Shown here one piece after another: positions 50,829-61,759 of a DNA stretch of 64,000 nucleotides (position 1 is the first letter of the stretch; each line of letters begins with the position of its first letter). The stretch spans positions 1 to 64,000 of the forward strand of contig PEAB01000011.1 of assembly GCA_002753395.1 (NCBI GenBank), in the 5' to 3' direction. Under the pieces are notes generated by a model. It had not been told where the DNA came from, made no database searches, and was given only the letters and a program-made list of their open reading frames with translations. This DNA is from Nitrospirae bacterium MYbinv3. Lineage in GTDB: Bacteria > Nitrospirota > Thermodesulfovibrionia > Thermodesulfovibrionales > Magnetobacteriaceae. The translations under genes were made by a program, and so were the position numbers.

Positions 50829-52427
50829 TTATATACCCTCCTTTGCACCAAGTACAATTGCTCTACCAACGAGCTGATGTATACCGCCGACTTCTTCCAT
50901 TGGAAATCCGTACGTTGGTAACATCTTAGACATTTGCGCCTTACATATTGCACATATAAGGGCGAGGAAGTTGACACCGTTATTTTTCTTGACATAGTGA
51001 TAGGCCTGCATCCTTGGCATAGCGCCCTTAACCCTTGTAGCAAGCATGTCGTCACCTAGGAGTCCCTGTCCGGCGCCACAACAGAAGGTTCGTTCTCTGA
51101 TGGTGTGTTCGGGCATATCGACAAACTTGTCACAGACGCCCTTTATAACGCCTCGTGGTATCTCAAACTGGCCGAACTCTGTACCGCCCATCTCTAATCC
51201 TCTGGCAACCTGGCAGGAGTCGTGCATAGTTACCGTGAATTCCTCATTAGCAGACTTGTCTATCTTTAAGGCGCCACGCTTTATGAGGTCTAACGTAAAT
51301 TCACATATGTGCTGAGGTCTTGGGTATTTTGGGTCCAGATAATCGAATGGACCAAACATCGTGTTACTATAGGAGGACAGCACGCGCCACATGTGTCCGC
51401 ACTCGCCGCCGATCACCCTTTTGACTTTTAGCTCTCGGGCAGCGTCCCATATCCTCTTGTTTATCTTTTTCATGTGCTCGTAGTTGTGGATGAACAGGCC
51501 GAAGTTACCGCCCTCCGAGGCATGCGTGCTCATAGTCCAGCTTATGCCGGCCTGATGAAACACCTTTGCGTAGCCGTATAGGGACTCTATGTGAGGGGAG
51601 GCAAAGAAGTCTGCCGATGGTGTAACAAACAGAACATCAGCGCCCTCCTCATCAATCGGTATCCTTATGTCCTCTACTCCTGTGGTCTCTATGAGTTCGT
51701 CCTGGACAAACTCCAAAGCGTTTACGATAGCATTTTGTTGCATACCGAGGTTGTTACCAATCACCTGAGCCTTGTCTATGATCTCGTGTAGATACTTCTG
51801 CACAAGGCCCACGCTGTTGAGTATCTCGCGTGCTGCCATTGTGATCTCTGCAGTGTCTATGCCGTAGGGGCAGAACACCGAGCATCTGCGGCACTCAGAA
51901 CACTGATAAAAGTATGTATACCACATGGCCAAGAGTTCCTCTGAGAGTTCTTCACCGTTGACAAACTTACTGCCAAACAGTCTGCCCTGTACGGTAAAGT
52001 AACGTCTGTACACACGTCTCATCAGTTCCTGTCGTGCTACTGGCATATTGAGAGGGTCGCCCGTGCCTAAGTAATAGTGGCACTTATCGGTGCATGCACC
52101 GCATCTTACGCATATATCTAAAAACAGCTTAACTGATCTGTATTTTTTAAGTATTTCATCCATTTTTGCAAGAAATACCTCTTTCCAGTCGGGCCGCAGG
52201 CCGTTTTCAGGATAACCGAGCCTTGCCAAGACCTCCTTGGATGTCAAGAGCTGAGGTTTTACCATAACCAAGGCATCAGGGGTTAGCTTTGGTACCTCTA
52301 TATCACCGGTCAATTCGACAGGATAATATTTGATCTTTTCAAACTTAATATACTCCTGAATTATTTCATTTGGTTCTCTATCTGCTCCACTGTGGTGTTT
52401 TGTATCTGGAGCTTTTTCTTCAGCCAT
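50829..52427 (-). CDS. dsrK: DsrK, HdrD-like [DsrC]-trisulfide reductase subunit
   Basis: CVRCGACTDKCHYYL; CSECRRCSVFCPYGID; two CCG-like regions. Confidence 0.92.
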   Translation of the reverse strand: MAEEKAPDTKHHSGADREPNEIIQEYIKFEKIKYYPVELTGDIEVPKLTPDALVMVKPQLLTSKEVLARLGYPENGLRPDWKEVFLAKMDEILKKYRSVKLFLDICVRCGACTDKCHYYLGTGDPLNMPVARQELMRRVYRRYFTVQGRLFGSKFVNGEELSEELLAMWYTYFYQCSECRRCSVFCPYGIDTAEITMAAREILNSVGLVQKYLHEIIDKAQVIGNNLGMQQNAIVNALEFVQDELIETTGVEDIRIPIDEEGADVLFVTPSADFFASPHIESLYGYAKVFHQAGISWTMSTHASEGGNFGLFIHNYEHMKKINKRIWDAARELKVKRVIGGECGHMWRVLSSYSNTMFGPFDYLDPKYPRPQHICEFTLDLIKRGALKIDKSANEEFTVTMHDSCQVARGLEMGGTEFGQFEIPRGVIKGVCDKFVDMPEHTIRERTFCCGAGQGLLGDDMLATRVKGAMPRMQAYHYVKKNNGVNFLALICAICKAQMSKMLPTYGFPMEEVGGIHQLVGRAIVLGAKEGI

Positions 52428-52436
52428 TGTCTCCTC

Positions 52437-53240
52437 CTATCCCTTATCCCAGGGGTTTATATATCTAACACTTCTTGGATTATTTACCATGTTTCTGGTT
52501 GGGCTAAAGAAGTAGCCAACTGAGTGAACTAGCTTGCTGAAGGGGAAGTATATGAGCAATAGACACACTAGTCCCAGGTGTGTTACGAACATGAAGCAGG
52601 TTGGTGCATGTGCTGGCTCCATTGTCAGAAGCTTTAAAGGTGTTGTTGGGCTCATCAGTTCCATAATAAAGGCCTTTACAGCCGTTACATCCGGTCTGAA
52701 TGGTTCGTGCCGCAGCATAATACCGGTAACTACTATCGCCATAATCAAGAAGAGTACGAAGTAATCTGCTAATAATGTTACATATCTAACTCTCTCTTCT
52801 AAAAATCTCCTTACGACGAGTACTATCATTGAAAGCAGCATCACTATCCCAATGAGCAGGGACACCTTATTAAACATAGTAACAATCCCGGGAACCGGAT
52901 ATATGAAGTACCTCAAATGCCTTATTAGTAAAAGCAAAAAGGTGAAGTGAAACAACCAGCCAGCGACAAACAACAGTTTTGTTCCCTTGGCAAGGCTCCG
53001 GAAAAACAAGACATCCCCAGCCATCCTTAAAAACACCCCAAAGGAATCGGTGGGTTGAGGTGTCTGTGGTATCTTTAAAGGTTGAGGTGTTTTGTAGTAC
53101 TCGAAATAAACCTTATAAAAAATCCCTGCTGCAAAGATAAATATTGCCGCATAGACCAAGGAACTTAACCCCATGTCAATTATAAATTTTATGCCCCCCA
53201 TCTCTGTTATTCCTTCTTTCTCATTATTTGTTTTTATCAA
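52437..53240 (-). CDS. dsrM: DsrM, membrane cytochrome b subunit
   Basis: NarI-like polytopic protein upstream of dsrK. Confidence 0.88.
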   Translation of the reverse strand: MIKTNNEKEGITEMGGIKFIIDMGLSSLVYAAIFIFAAGIFYKVYFEYYKTPQPLKIPQTPQPTDSFGVFLRMAGDVLFFRSLAKGTKLLFVAGWLFHFTFLLLLIRHLRYFIYPVPGIVTMFNKVSLLIGIVMLLSMIVLVVRRFLEERVRYVTLLADYFVLFLIMAIVVTGIMLRHEPFRPDVTAVKAFIMELMSPTTPLKLLTMEPAHAPTCFMFVTHLGLVCLLLIYFPFSKLVHSVGYFFSPTRNMVNNPRSVRYINPWDKG

Positions 53241-53327
53241 GAGGAGCGTCTGATAGAAACTATCAGACGCCCCCTTCCGAGGCCTTCTCTTAAACTAACT
53301 GGAAAATCGTGTTCGTTGTAAAACCTT

Positions 53328-53663
53328 TTATACACAACCTGTAGGTTTGGGTAACCCTGCGTATCTACATGCCTGCTTTGCAGGACCATCTGGGAATAAC
53401 TGATAGAGGTACTTTGTGTTGCCCTTGTCTGCTCCCATCGTCTTTTTGATCTCTTTTACGAGGATCTTGATCATTGGTGCTATCTGGTACTGTTGGTAGT
53501 AGGACCTTAGGAAGTTTATAACCTCCCAGTGGGCATCCGTCAGATCAAGACTGTCTTCCTTGGCCAACGTATCAGCCAGTTCCTTTGTCCAGTCGTTTAG
53601 GTTTGTTAAATAGCCGTCTTCATCAAGTTCAATCTTTTTGCCTTGAAACTCCAATGTACGCAT
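53328..53663 (-). CDS. dsrC: DsrC sulfur carrier
   Basis: DEDGYLTNLNDWTKELADTLA; C-terminal QACRYAGLPKPTGCV with both conserved Cys. Confidence 0.96.
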   Translation of the reverse strand: MRTLEFQGKKIELDEDGYLTNLNDWTKELADTLAKEDSLDLTDAHWEVINFLRSYYQQYQIAPMIKILVKEIKKTMGADKGNTKYLYQLFPDGPAKQACRYAGLPKPTGCV

Positions 53664-53792
53664 GTTTACTCCTCCAATGTTTCAAATTTATTCGGGAAAT
53701 TCCCTTTTCTTAAAAAAAACTTTTATATAAACTTCCATGTAATCTATTTCCTATATGTTGTATAATATCTCGACATAGCATCTATCAACCTT

Positions 53793-54200
53793 CTAATTAT
53801 CAATCTTTTCATTACTAATCTTTTCTGGGACAAGTCTGATAAAGACTATGTTGCCTACCTTTTCTCTTATACTGGCATCAGCCGTCTTGTTTGAAACGGT
53901 GTGGCTATGACTGATATATGTTACAGAGAGTTCCTCATAATCTTTATCGGGTTCTAGAGACAGGGCAACGTCCCAATCGTCTCCGCAGGCATAGGCCAGG
54001 GCGTCCATAAAGGCCTCCCCAAGGTTCTTATTAGAGGCATCAAACACGTAAACTGCACCACAGATACACCGCCCGCCGGTGAAAAACCCTAAACTTGTTG
54101 ATACAGTGTAAGGTCTATCAAAAAGCTCTCTGCAAAAGGGACATCTCGGCTCTGTTAAAGAGGCCTTATCCTCCCGCTGTCTGTTTCCATACTTACCCAT
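53793..54200 (-). CDS. Hypothetical zinc-ribbon-like protein
   Basis: CPFC...CICG cysteines; conserved-looking 135-aa ORF. Confidence 0.55.
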   Translation of the reverse strand: MGKYGNRQREDKASLTEPRCPFCRELFDRPYTVSTSLGFFTGGRCICGAVYVFDASNKNLGEAFMDALAYACGDDWDVALSLEPDKDYEELSVTYISHSHTVSNKTADASIREKVGNIVFIRLVPEKISNEKIDN

Positions 54201-54284
54201 TTAGCGTATTATACTTTTTAACGACATTAAAGTCAAAGGGTATCTTCTTTATATTTCATGGTAACTATGCTTTTACGCTTTCTG

Positions 54285-54365
54285 GATTCCTGTTTACACA
54301 GGAATGACATATTTAGAAAACGGTCATTACTGTCATTCCCACGAAAGTGGGAATCCATAAGTCTT
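54285..54365. repeat. Paired REP-like palindromes
   Basis: ggattcctgtttacacaggaatgac and gtcattcccacgaaagtgggaatcc in one inverted unit. Confidence 0.6.
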
Positions 54366-54425
54366 GAAAGCATAAAAATTTTTACCATCTTTTTAAAGAG
54401 GATACGTCAAAGGTTTATATAGCGA

Positions 54426-55079
54426 TTACTTTTTAAATAGCTTTGAGGCTCTACCAATGACTGAAAAAGACGCCTTCAAGAACTCGTCGTACATGCTTAT
54501 GCCAATTAGGAACATAACACACATAACTACAAACCCCATGATGAAGAACCAGTGATTAAAGACGAGGAAGATATCCTGAAACGTTACCCTTCCTATATCT
54601 ATGTACGAAACAAGTCTGTCAAAGAGACTCTCGTGGTATAGCTCGGCATAAATGATGCTGCCTGCAATCATACCGGCCATAGTAGGTAAGGCATCCAGCG
54701 CCCCCTCTCCGAGTGCACCTGCGGCTATGGCCGGACAGTAGCCGCTGATGGCCAACCCTGCTCCAAAGAGCACACCGCCTATGAGCTGGGCAAAGATTAC
54801 AGTGCGCGGCAGGTACAGCTCTACCTCTCCGGCGTCTTTTAAGAAATACACCAGCACCATTGCTATCATCAGAAGTGGCGTGCCTACGCGAAAGAAGGAA
54901 AAATCCTGCATACGAAACATCCCCGATACAACGCTGTACTTGCAGAGCCTGCCCTTTTGTAAGATAATCCCTAAAAGTACGCCCAGCAGCAGTCCGCCCC
55001 ATAGACTTGAGGCTCCATACAGTGAGCTTAACGTATCAGGGTCAAAGGTGTTTTTTAGCCTTACGAACATCTCTTCCAT
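54426..55079 (-). CDS. YeeE/YedE-family (sulfur/thiosulfate) transporter
   Basis: Polytopic; GGVLFGAGLAISGYCPAIAAGALGEG. Confidence 0.85.
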   Translation of the reverse strand: MEEMFVRLKNTFDPDTLSSLYGASSLWGGLLLGVLLGIILQKGRLCKYSVVSGMFRMQDFSFFRVGTPLLMIAMVLVYFLKDAGEVELYLPRTVIFAQLIGGVLFGAGLAISGYCPAIAAGALGEGALDALPTMAGMIAGSIIYAELYHESLFDRLVSYIDIGRVTFQDIFLVFNHWFFIMGFVVMCVMFLIGISMYDEFLKASFSVIGRASKLFKK

Positions 55080-55081
55080 AA

Positions 55082-55621
55082 TTAATCCCTCTTCATTAAA
55101 GCCAGCGTTTTTAGCCGGTAAAATAATACTGTCATGTTTGCCCCGCCCATCCACAACGACATCATAAAGATAAATCCGGCGGGACTGAGCTGGATCACAC
55201 CGGCTATCAACATACCCAAGGTGCAGCCCATTGCCATCCTTGCTCCAAACCCTACCATAAGCCCCCCTATAAACGCCCAATACCAGCGCTTTAGTTTCGA
55301 AGGCCCCTTGGTCAGCCGCCACATCTCAGGGACTAACCTTAACTTAAACTCTCCCGACGACACCGAGGATATAAAACTGCCCAACACGATCCCTACCAGC
55401 ATAGCCATCGTCCACTCAATGTATGGCTCATACTGCTGCCAGTAAGACACCTTAGCGGCGTGTTTTGGAAATAACACGTACTCTATGATAGACCCTATTA
55501 CAGTGTATCCTCGGGAAGCCCCCAGTGGCCTTTTCGAGATGTAAAACGATGTAACCTCCAATAGGGCAAACCCTATTCCAACTATTACCGGCCACCAAGT
55601 CTTCTTTCTAAGAAAAAGCAT
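55082..55621 (-). CDS. YeeE/YedE-family (sulfur/thiosulfate) transporter
   Basis: GGLMVGFGARMAMGCTLGMLIAGV. Confidence 0.85.
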   Translation of the reverse strand: MLFLRKKTWWPVIVGIGFALLEVTSFYISKRPLGASRGYTVIGSIIEYVLFPKHAAKVSYWQQYEPYIEWTMAMLVGIVLGSFISSVSSGEFKLRLVPEMWRLTKGPSKLKRWYWAFIGGLMVGFGARMAMGCTLGMLIAGVIQLSPAGFIFMMSLWMGGANMTVLFYRLKTLALMKRD

Positions 55622-55778
55622 ATATATCTCCTAATTATATAATTGTCCTGTTTATTATACAATAAATTCGGAGGTTAATTTACTACCTTTGTTTTTACAG
55701 CGTGCATAAATATTTTAGAGTGACAAAAGATGTCACAATAAGTATTTCATCCCCCCTGACCCCACAATCAAGGTGCTG

Positions 55779-57041
55779 CTATTGTATTAAATCAGCTCCA
55801 TCAACTTCATCATCATCAACAAACCTCCCGTATTGCGCAGGAGACTCACCGTGGGTTTCTAATATCACTGGGTATTCCAATCCCTTGTCGTACTCTTCTT
55901 GGTATCCTTCCATCTTTATACTAAAACGCCAATTATCTCCAAAGTCATACAGGTATTTTATTGATTCACCCTTTCTAATACATAAATCACCAACGCGGGA
56001 TTCGTCAGCACTTAGTTCATCTTCCATGTAAGGATGACACACGTCCATTATAGAACCTCTCTTATCCTTTAATGTGAAGGCATATAAATGATCGTTATCA
56101 AAGTTGAAGGCGTCTAAGATAATATCGCTAAATTTCTCTAATGTCATCGTACCTGGGATTGCAATCCGCCTCCAGACATCTTCCAAGGATACCTTGAAGG
56201 TGAATAGACCAGCCTTGAACTCTTGTTTTGCAACAACCAGATTGTTTTTCCAAGCTGGTATATAAGGCTGAAATAAAGGCTGTAATGTCTTATTGAAAAC
56301 GAAATATGGTAAACAGGATTCAATGATGCTCTGCATTGCGCTACCAAATGTTGTTGGCTTTATCTCGACAATGTGCCAGCCTTTGCCTTTTTCAGGTTCA
56401 GCCTGTTTTATTGTCACAAAACCAAAGAGATCAGCCGCTGCAATGGTAACGATAGGGATGAGATGAAAAGGTATTTCTACATGAGTGTTAGCATCCGTTG
56501 AACTTACCCCCTCCTTAGACATCCATACAAGCAATCTATTAATTGTTATAATGGGAGAATCAAAGAAACCCCTTGCCTGTGCTGCAACGTTAGATCCAGC
56601 GTTGAATAACAATGCATCCAACAGGTTAAAATAACGCTCTGTTGGATTAAGAGTGTTCCATGACTGTTCAGTTTTCTTATCTATAACTAATCTCCGTTTT
56701 TTTCCAGAGCCGGCTATAGCAGTCAAACCTAAAGCCCTTACAAGTAGATAAAGGATATCTATATTAGGATATGATTTTTGGACTGGGTGCTTAAAGTCTA
56801 TAAGTATTGGATGTGTCAACCTGCTGTTAAGTTCCCTTAAGGATGACAGAGTAAGCAAGTTGTGTTTAACGCTAACATAGATACCTTCATCTCCTATAAA
56901 GGACAACAAAGTATCAAAGTCTCTCAGAATTGTTCCTGGTTGTTTCATATCAAACTTCTGGTTACCAAGAATCTTTGCATCCTCTTTTGAGATCTTCAAT
57001 TTTTCTTTACTCATACAAATCTCCTCATAATTTATATACAC
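55779..57041 (-). CDS. Plasmid pRiA4b ORF-3-like domain protein
   Basis: DNDHLYAFTLKDKRG...YLYDFGDNWRFSIKMEG. Confidence 0.8.
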   Translation of the reverse strand: MYINYEEICMSKEKLKISKEDAKILGNQKFDMKQPGTILRDFDTLLSFIGDEGIYVSVKHNLLTLSSLRELNSRLTHPILIDFKHPVQKSYPNIDILYLLVRALGLTAIAGSGKKRRLVIDKKTEQSWNTLNPTERYFNLLDALLFNAGSNVAAQARGFFDSPIITINRLLVWMSKEGVSSTDANTHVEIPFHLIPIVTIAAADLFGFVTIKQAEPEKGKGWHIVEIKPTTFGSAMQSIIESCLPYFVFNKTLQPLFQPYIPAWKNNLVVAKQEFKAGLFTFKVSLEDVWRRIAIPGTMTLEKFSDIILDAFNFDNDHLYAFTLKDKRGSIMDVCHPYMEDELSADESRVGDLCIRKGESIKYLYDFGDNWRFSIKMEGYQEEYDKGLEYPVILETHGESPAQYGRFVDDDEVDGADLIQ

Positions 57042-57138
57042 TCAGGTAACATCATAAACAACCACGTTTGATCTACGGGGTCAAGAGGACTGGTCCCCTT
57101 GCAAAGGGGTCTGAGGGGGAGCAGAGCTCCCCCTTCTT

Positions 57139-57897
57139 TCACTGCTCCCCCTTTTCCGCCACCACTGCGATGGCTTTCCTGCTTACCCAGCCTTGTTTGC
57201 CATCCAGACGGCGAACCTTGTACCAATCGCTCTTTATCTGCTGCACCTGCACCTTTGTACCAACGGTTATAGTGAAAAACACGGTTGCGTCTGAAAAAGG
57301 CTCATACCTAACCTCTGCCTTGTCCGCCAACACAACGGCCTCGCTGCCCGCCACACTTATGCGCTCATATAAAACAAAGGATGCCACCACAAACACTATA
57401 GCTGTTATCGATATCAACAGAAGCAGATACCTCCTGACTGCATCTAGGTAAAACCTTGTGATTAACAACGCTACAACAAATATGTATAACACTGTAATCA
57501 TAACACATATACCGTCAATGGTAAATACGCCAAACACCCTGTCCAACAACCTCTTGAAAAGAGCCGGCTGCTGTGACTTTCCTTTATCTGGCAACTGAGA
57601 CCGGACAAACTCGTAATTCGCCTTTAGATCGGCGTCGTTTGGGATAAGACGTTTAGCTCGTTCATAATATAACGTAGACCTGCCTAAATCGCCTGTCTTG
57701 AAATAACAGTTTCCAATGTTGTAGTAGAGTTCTCCACTTTCAAGGCCACCGGTAAGAAGGCTTTCATATTGGGCAATGGCGCTCTCATACTTGCCTTCGA
57801 CATAATAGACCGCCGCCTTCTTAAAGACCTCCTTTGTGGTATCACTGCCGTAGGCTGTTACAGCCATTAAGAGTATCAATGCAATGTGTCTAATCAT
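57139..57897 (-). CDS. BatE-like TPR + SH3 domain protein
   Basis: TPR repeats; C-terminal SH3-like TKVQVQQIKSDWYKVRRLDGKQGWV. Confidence 0.75.
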   Translation of the reverse strand: MIRHIALILLMAVTAYGSDTTKEVFKKAAVYYVEGKYESAIAQYESLLTGGLESGELYYNIGNCYFKTGDLGRSTLYYERAKRLIPNDADLKANYEFVRSQLPDKGKSQQPALFKRLLDRVFGVFTIDGICVMITVLYIFVVALLITRFYLDAVRRYLLLLISITAIVFVVASFVLYERISVAGSEAVVLADKAEVRYEPFSDATVFFTITVGTKVQVQQIKSDWYKVRRLDGKQGWVSRKAIAVVAEKGEQ

Positions 57898-59693
57898 AAC
57901 TTCATCTTTCCTATTAGAACAATAAGCTCCTCAAGCTGTTGATACGTTTTTGACATCTCATCAGCGCCAAAGCCAATCCTTGCATACCTTGCCTTATCGC
58001 AGGCGCTTAAGATGTCCTCAAGCATTTTGAGTGTATCATCCTGCACCCCCCTTGAGCGAAGCACTCCTACAAGAGAACTCTTTGTTGCCTCCCCTGGGGA
58101 GAGATGCAGCTTGTCGCTAAGGTAATCACTTATGAGCCTGAAGACGCCGTCATAAAACTCCTCCGCCTTACCCTCCGCTAAGAGGGCCTTGACCGACCTC
58201 AGTGCTGCCCTAGCCTGCTTGGGTGCCCTTAACTTTCTTGCATAACCGTCGTCACCCTGTAGGCGTTGACGCCTCCTGTGATACACAAGCACTCCTACGT
58301 ACAGTAAGAGTACAAAAACGTGCAAGAGCCAGTATAAAGGGTTGAGGTATAACGGTCTGCCCTTTATCTTTAAAGCGCCAGGAGCCTCCTTAATATATGC
58401 GATGTCTTTACCGAGCACCTCTTGTTGCCTTTTCTCTTTTGTTTGTGCATCTATAGTCTTTGCCTTGAGACCGGCATCAGAGCCGGTGACCAAAAGCGGA
58501 AATGGTCCCTTTGTTATGGTGTGATAGGTTTGGCTGACAGGGTCGAAATAGCTGAACCTGATCTGACCAATTGAATTAATGGTGTTCTTCATCGGGATTA
58601 CTGCCTGTTCAAAGGTCTTTGAGTTCTTGTTCTGCTTAACGGCTGGGTCGTAGAGTTTAAAGTCCTCGGTGGCTGAGATTACGGGCGCCGTAACGGTATT
58701 GAAGTTGCCCTTACCTGTTATTGATATCTTAACGGTCACAGGGTCGCCGACCTTCACCTCCTGAGCAGATAGACCAACGTCAAGGTCAAAGCTCCCCACG
58801 GCGCCTCTAAAATCTTTTGGTCTGCTCTCTTCTGGCAGTGGTAGTACGCTGATAGTCATCACTTCAGACTTAAGAGTAACCGGTTTGGCCGAGGTAAACA
58901 TGTTACCGAAGAGGTTATCATCAAAGAAGGAACGCGGCAGGTTATCCCTCATAACCACAGTACAATCCAACGATGCCGGCCCGAGTTTAAACTGTCCAAC
59001 CGATGTTGCAAACATGGTTGTGTTAAACTCTAAAGTCTCATACTGGATGCCCCCGATGACAACCCGTCGCTGGATGGGTTTGTCAAATTGTCCTACGGAT
59101 ATGTTGACGTTTGAAAGCTCGGGAAGCTCTATTTCTCTGACGCCGGCGTCCCGTGCAAAGAGTCTTAGGGCTACAGGGACGGCCTCGTTTATGTACACAG
59201 TGGTTTTAGTTGGGGTTAAGGTGATAAACACCCGTTCCGTTTTCTTATAAGGTTTAGTGCCATATACCTGATCCTGCGGTATTGGGGGAGCGGCTGTATC
59301 CTCTGTGACGTTAATCTTAACGGCGTTTGACGTGTAGGTATTACCATTGTACTTTACTGCCAGCGGACCAATCTGAAAGGACCCTGTCTTTAACGGTGTT
59401 ATATGGTAATTGTGTATGATGGAGGAGGAATAGCGGCCATTTATTATTGCCACGCGTGAGGAGGGGCCTATGTAGCTTATCGTGAAGGCATCTAAATGCG
59501 TGAAGTGCGGTTCTGGTACATCTCTGGTTCCCTTGAAGGTCAGGCTTAGTCGTATGGTTTCCCCTGTTCGCAAGTCTTCCTTCTCCGCTGATATCTCAAA
59601 AGAGACATTCTCTGCTGCTGCGCTTAAGCACATAAAGAGCAGCATTAAAAGCACTAATACTGCACTTATGAATAAAGTTCCTCTTTTCATCAC
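57894..59693 (-). CDS. BatD-family protein
   Basis: Signal peptide, oxygen-tolerance/BatD-like beta domains, C-terminal TM and cytosolic region. Confidence 0.85.
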   Translation of the reverse strand: MMKRGTLFISAVLVLLMLLFMCLSAAAENVSFEISAEKEDLRTGETIRLSLTFKGTRDVPEPHFTHLDAFTISYIGPSSRVAIINGRYSSSIIHNYHITPLKTGSFQIGPLAVKYNGNTYTSNAVKINVTEDTAAPPIPQDQVYGTKPYKKTERVFITLTPTKTTVYINEAVPVALRLFARDAGVREIELPELSNVNISVGQFDKPIQRRVVIGGIQYETLEFNTTMFATSVGQFKLGPASLDCTVVMRDNLPRSFFDDNLFGNMFTSAKPVTLKSEVMTISVLPLPEESRPKDFRGAVGSFDLDVGLSAQEVKVGDPVTVKISITGKGNFNTVTAPVISATEDFKLYDPAVKQNKNSKTFEQAVIPMKNTINSIGQIRFSYFDPVSQTYHTITKGPFPLLVTGSDAGLKAKTIDAQTKEKRQQEVLGKDIAYIKEAPGALKIKGRPLYLNPLYWLLHVFVLLLYVGVLVYHRRRQRLQGDDGYARKLRAPKQARAALRSVKALLAEGKAEEFYDGVFRLISDYLSDKLHLSPGEATKSSLVGVLRSRGVQDDTLKMLEDILSACDKARYARIGFGADEMSKTYQQLEELIVLIGKMKL

Positions 59694-59699
59694 CTCAGT

Positions 59700-61757
59700 C
59701 TACTCAACACTTACTTCTATTATTTTACTTGTATCAACACCCAAGATGTCAACAACCTTGACCATTATCTTATATCTGCCCGTCTGCTTGTACGTATGTG
59801 GGACAGAAACAAACTCTATTGCAGGCGACCTCTTGGTGCGAAAACTCTGCCACTCGTTTTCAAACAGATAATTGCCAATCCATTGTTCTTCTATCTCACC
59901 TCTATCGTTTTTGACCTTGATGATCTCCCTCTTGTCCTCGTAGTTGAAGTCTATCGCCCAGTAGTCGATCCAGTCGTGCCAATCCTTTGTGAGCAGCGTG
60001 CGGCTGATAATACCATCCTTATCCTTCTCTATCTTCCATATCTGGCCATCCTCAAAGACCACCCTGCTGCCAGCCCGCATCGACTGCTGAATCTCCTCAA
60101 GGTCGTCCTGTGTGTAGTGCGTTACAAAGTCGGTAAGCTCTACGGCAACGGTCTTTCCCTTCACTATCGCATTAGCGTTAAGGTAGGCCACATCAAAGAA
60201 CCTCGCCTGCCCCTTCTCTACAGCCCGTTTGTCAAAGACATCCCTGGGGATGTACTTAAGGGCTACCGATACGCCCTTGTCTCCAAGCTCCTGAATAAAA
60301 TGGGGCGTCAGGCCCATCTCAAACTCAAAGCCCAAGACATCAACCCTGATGTATAACTTCTGACGGCACTCCTCAAAGATATCCGTTAAGCGGGTCTGAG
60401 TAACTGGCACGTCAAGAGGCCCAACGTGCACAAACCTTCCAGCCTTGACTCCGTGCAGGGTTCTATTACCATCTATGCGTCTTGCCTTGTAAGCCTCCAA
60501 TATCAGGTCAACATAGAGATCCTCCTTAGCCTTGAGTCTATCGTTTGTCAGATCGTTCATAAAGAACTGACGCTCGTATCTACCCGGGTTTAGTACCTCA
60601 AAGGCCCTGTAATCCTTGCCGCTGCTCTTCAATTCCCTCTGGACACCGATGAGCCTCTTTCTTGTCGTGTGTATACTGAAACGCCCTAGATCCGCCGTTA
60701 TCCACTTCCTACTCAACCTCTCCGCAACTGCCGCCGTCGTCCCGCTGCCACAGAAGAAATCCGCTACTACGTCACCCTCGTTCGAGGATGCCTTGATAAT
60801 ACGTTCTAACAATTTGGTGGGTTTCTGAGTCGGGTAATTTAAATCCTCACTATGGACTTTACCCAAGTCAGGGATATCTGACCACCAATCTTCAATTATT
60901 TTTCCTTTTTCATCTAATGCCTCTAGAAGTTCATCATCTTTTCTACCTGTTAAGGCTGTCTTACCACCAGTTTTCAAACTTTTTACAAACGGTACTCTTA
61001 TCTCATCAGGTTTGAAAATTATTTTTTGATTTTTTTTGTAAAATAAAAGATGGTCATGTTTTCTTGGATAATTTCTTTTTTGATTAGTTGGCCCCGTATA
61101 GCAATAAGCGATTTGATTTACAAATTTTTCACTTCCAAAAATGTCATCTAATAATAATCTCAAATGACTAACAACTCTCCAATCGCAATGGACGTAAATG
61201 CTCCCATCATCAGCCAATAGGTTGTGCATCAGCTTTAAGCGTTCATACATCATGGTCAGGTACGATGAGATACCCTTCCCCCATGTGTCACGATAGGCGA
61301 TTTCCTCAATAATACTCCGTTTCTTCTGGGCTGTCTCACCCCCTATCTCTATGTCAAAGCCAAAGTCGGCACCTACGGCAAAAGGCGGGTCTATGTAGAT
61401 GAGCTTAACACCCCCCTCTTTCTCTATCTCCGCCCTAAGAGGCCCATAGGCAAGCGACGAGAGGATGAGCTTGTTGTCCCCCCAGATCAGCTTGTTCGTC
61501 CAGCCTTTAAGCTGCCTGCCCCGATAATCAGTCTCAAACAAAGAAAGCGCTGCCTCTCTCTCTTGACGAGGCTCATCTATATGCTCTATGCTGTGAAACG
61601 GCAGGACTACATTGGTTACATCCTCCTTACGACCGTTCCAAAAGAGAAACACATCCTCCTCATCCGAAAACAGCTTGTATATATATTCCTTTGGAAGCCT
61701 CTCCCCAGCCCTGATTAACTCAATGATCCGGTTTTTATCTCTATCATCCAAACTCAC
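59700..61757 (-). CDS. Type III-like DNA methyltransferase (Mod) with C-terminal PKD-like domain
   Basis: [27 protein letters not shown]; tail [30 protein letters not shown]. Confidence 0.92.
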   Translation of the reverse strand: MSLDDRDKNRIIELIRAGERLPKEYIYKLFSDEEDVFLFWNGRKEDVTNVVLPFHSIEHIDEPRQEREAALSLFETDYRGRQLKGWTNKLIWGDNKLILSSLAYGPLRAEIEKEGGVKLIYIDPPFAVGADFGFDIEIGGETAQKKRSIIEEIAYRDTWGKGISSYLTMMYERLKLMHNLLADDGSIYVHCDWRVVSHLRLLLDDIFGSEKFVNQIAYCYTGPTNQKRNYPRKHDHLLFYKKNQKIIFKPDEIRVPFVKSLKTGGKTALTGRKDDELLEALDEKGKIIEDWWSDIPDLGKVHSEDLNYPTQKPTKLLERIIKASSNEGDVVADFFCGSGTTAAVAERLSRKWITADLGRFSIHTTRKRLIGVQRELKSSGKDYRAFEVLNPGRYERQFFMNDLTNDRLKAKEDLYVDLILEAYKARRIDGNRTLHGVKAGRFVHVGPLDVPVTQTRLTDIFEECRQKLYIRVDVLGFEFEMGLTPHFIQELGDKGVSVALKYIPRDVFDKRAVEKGQARFFDVAYLNANAIVKGKTVAVELTDFVTHYTQDDLEEIQQSMRAGSRVVFEDGQIWKIEKDKDGIISRTLLTKDWHDWIDYWAIDFNYEDKREIIKVKNDRGEIEEQWIGNYLFENEWQSFRTKRSPAIEFVSVPHTYKQTGRYKIMVKVVDILGVDTSKIIEVSVE

Positions 61758-61759
61758 TA

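Noticed and set aside
54619-55002. 127-aa minus-strand ORF inside the YeeE/YedE gene
   Set aside because: Alternate frame of a clear transporter; low-complexity Arg-rich product.
59700-59830. PKD-like tail of Mod as a novel fusion
   Set aside because: I recall similar C-terminal domains in this type III Mod subfamily, so probably not new.
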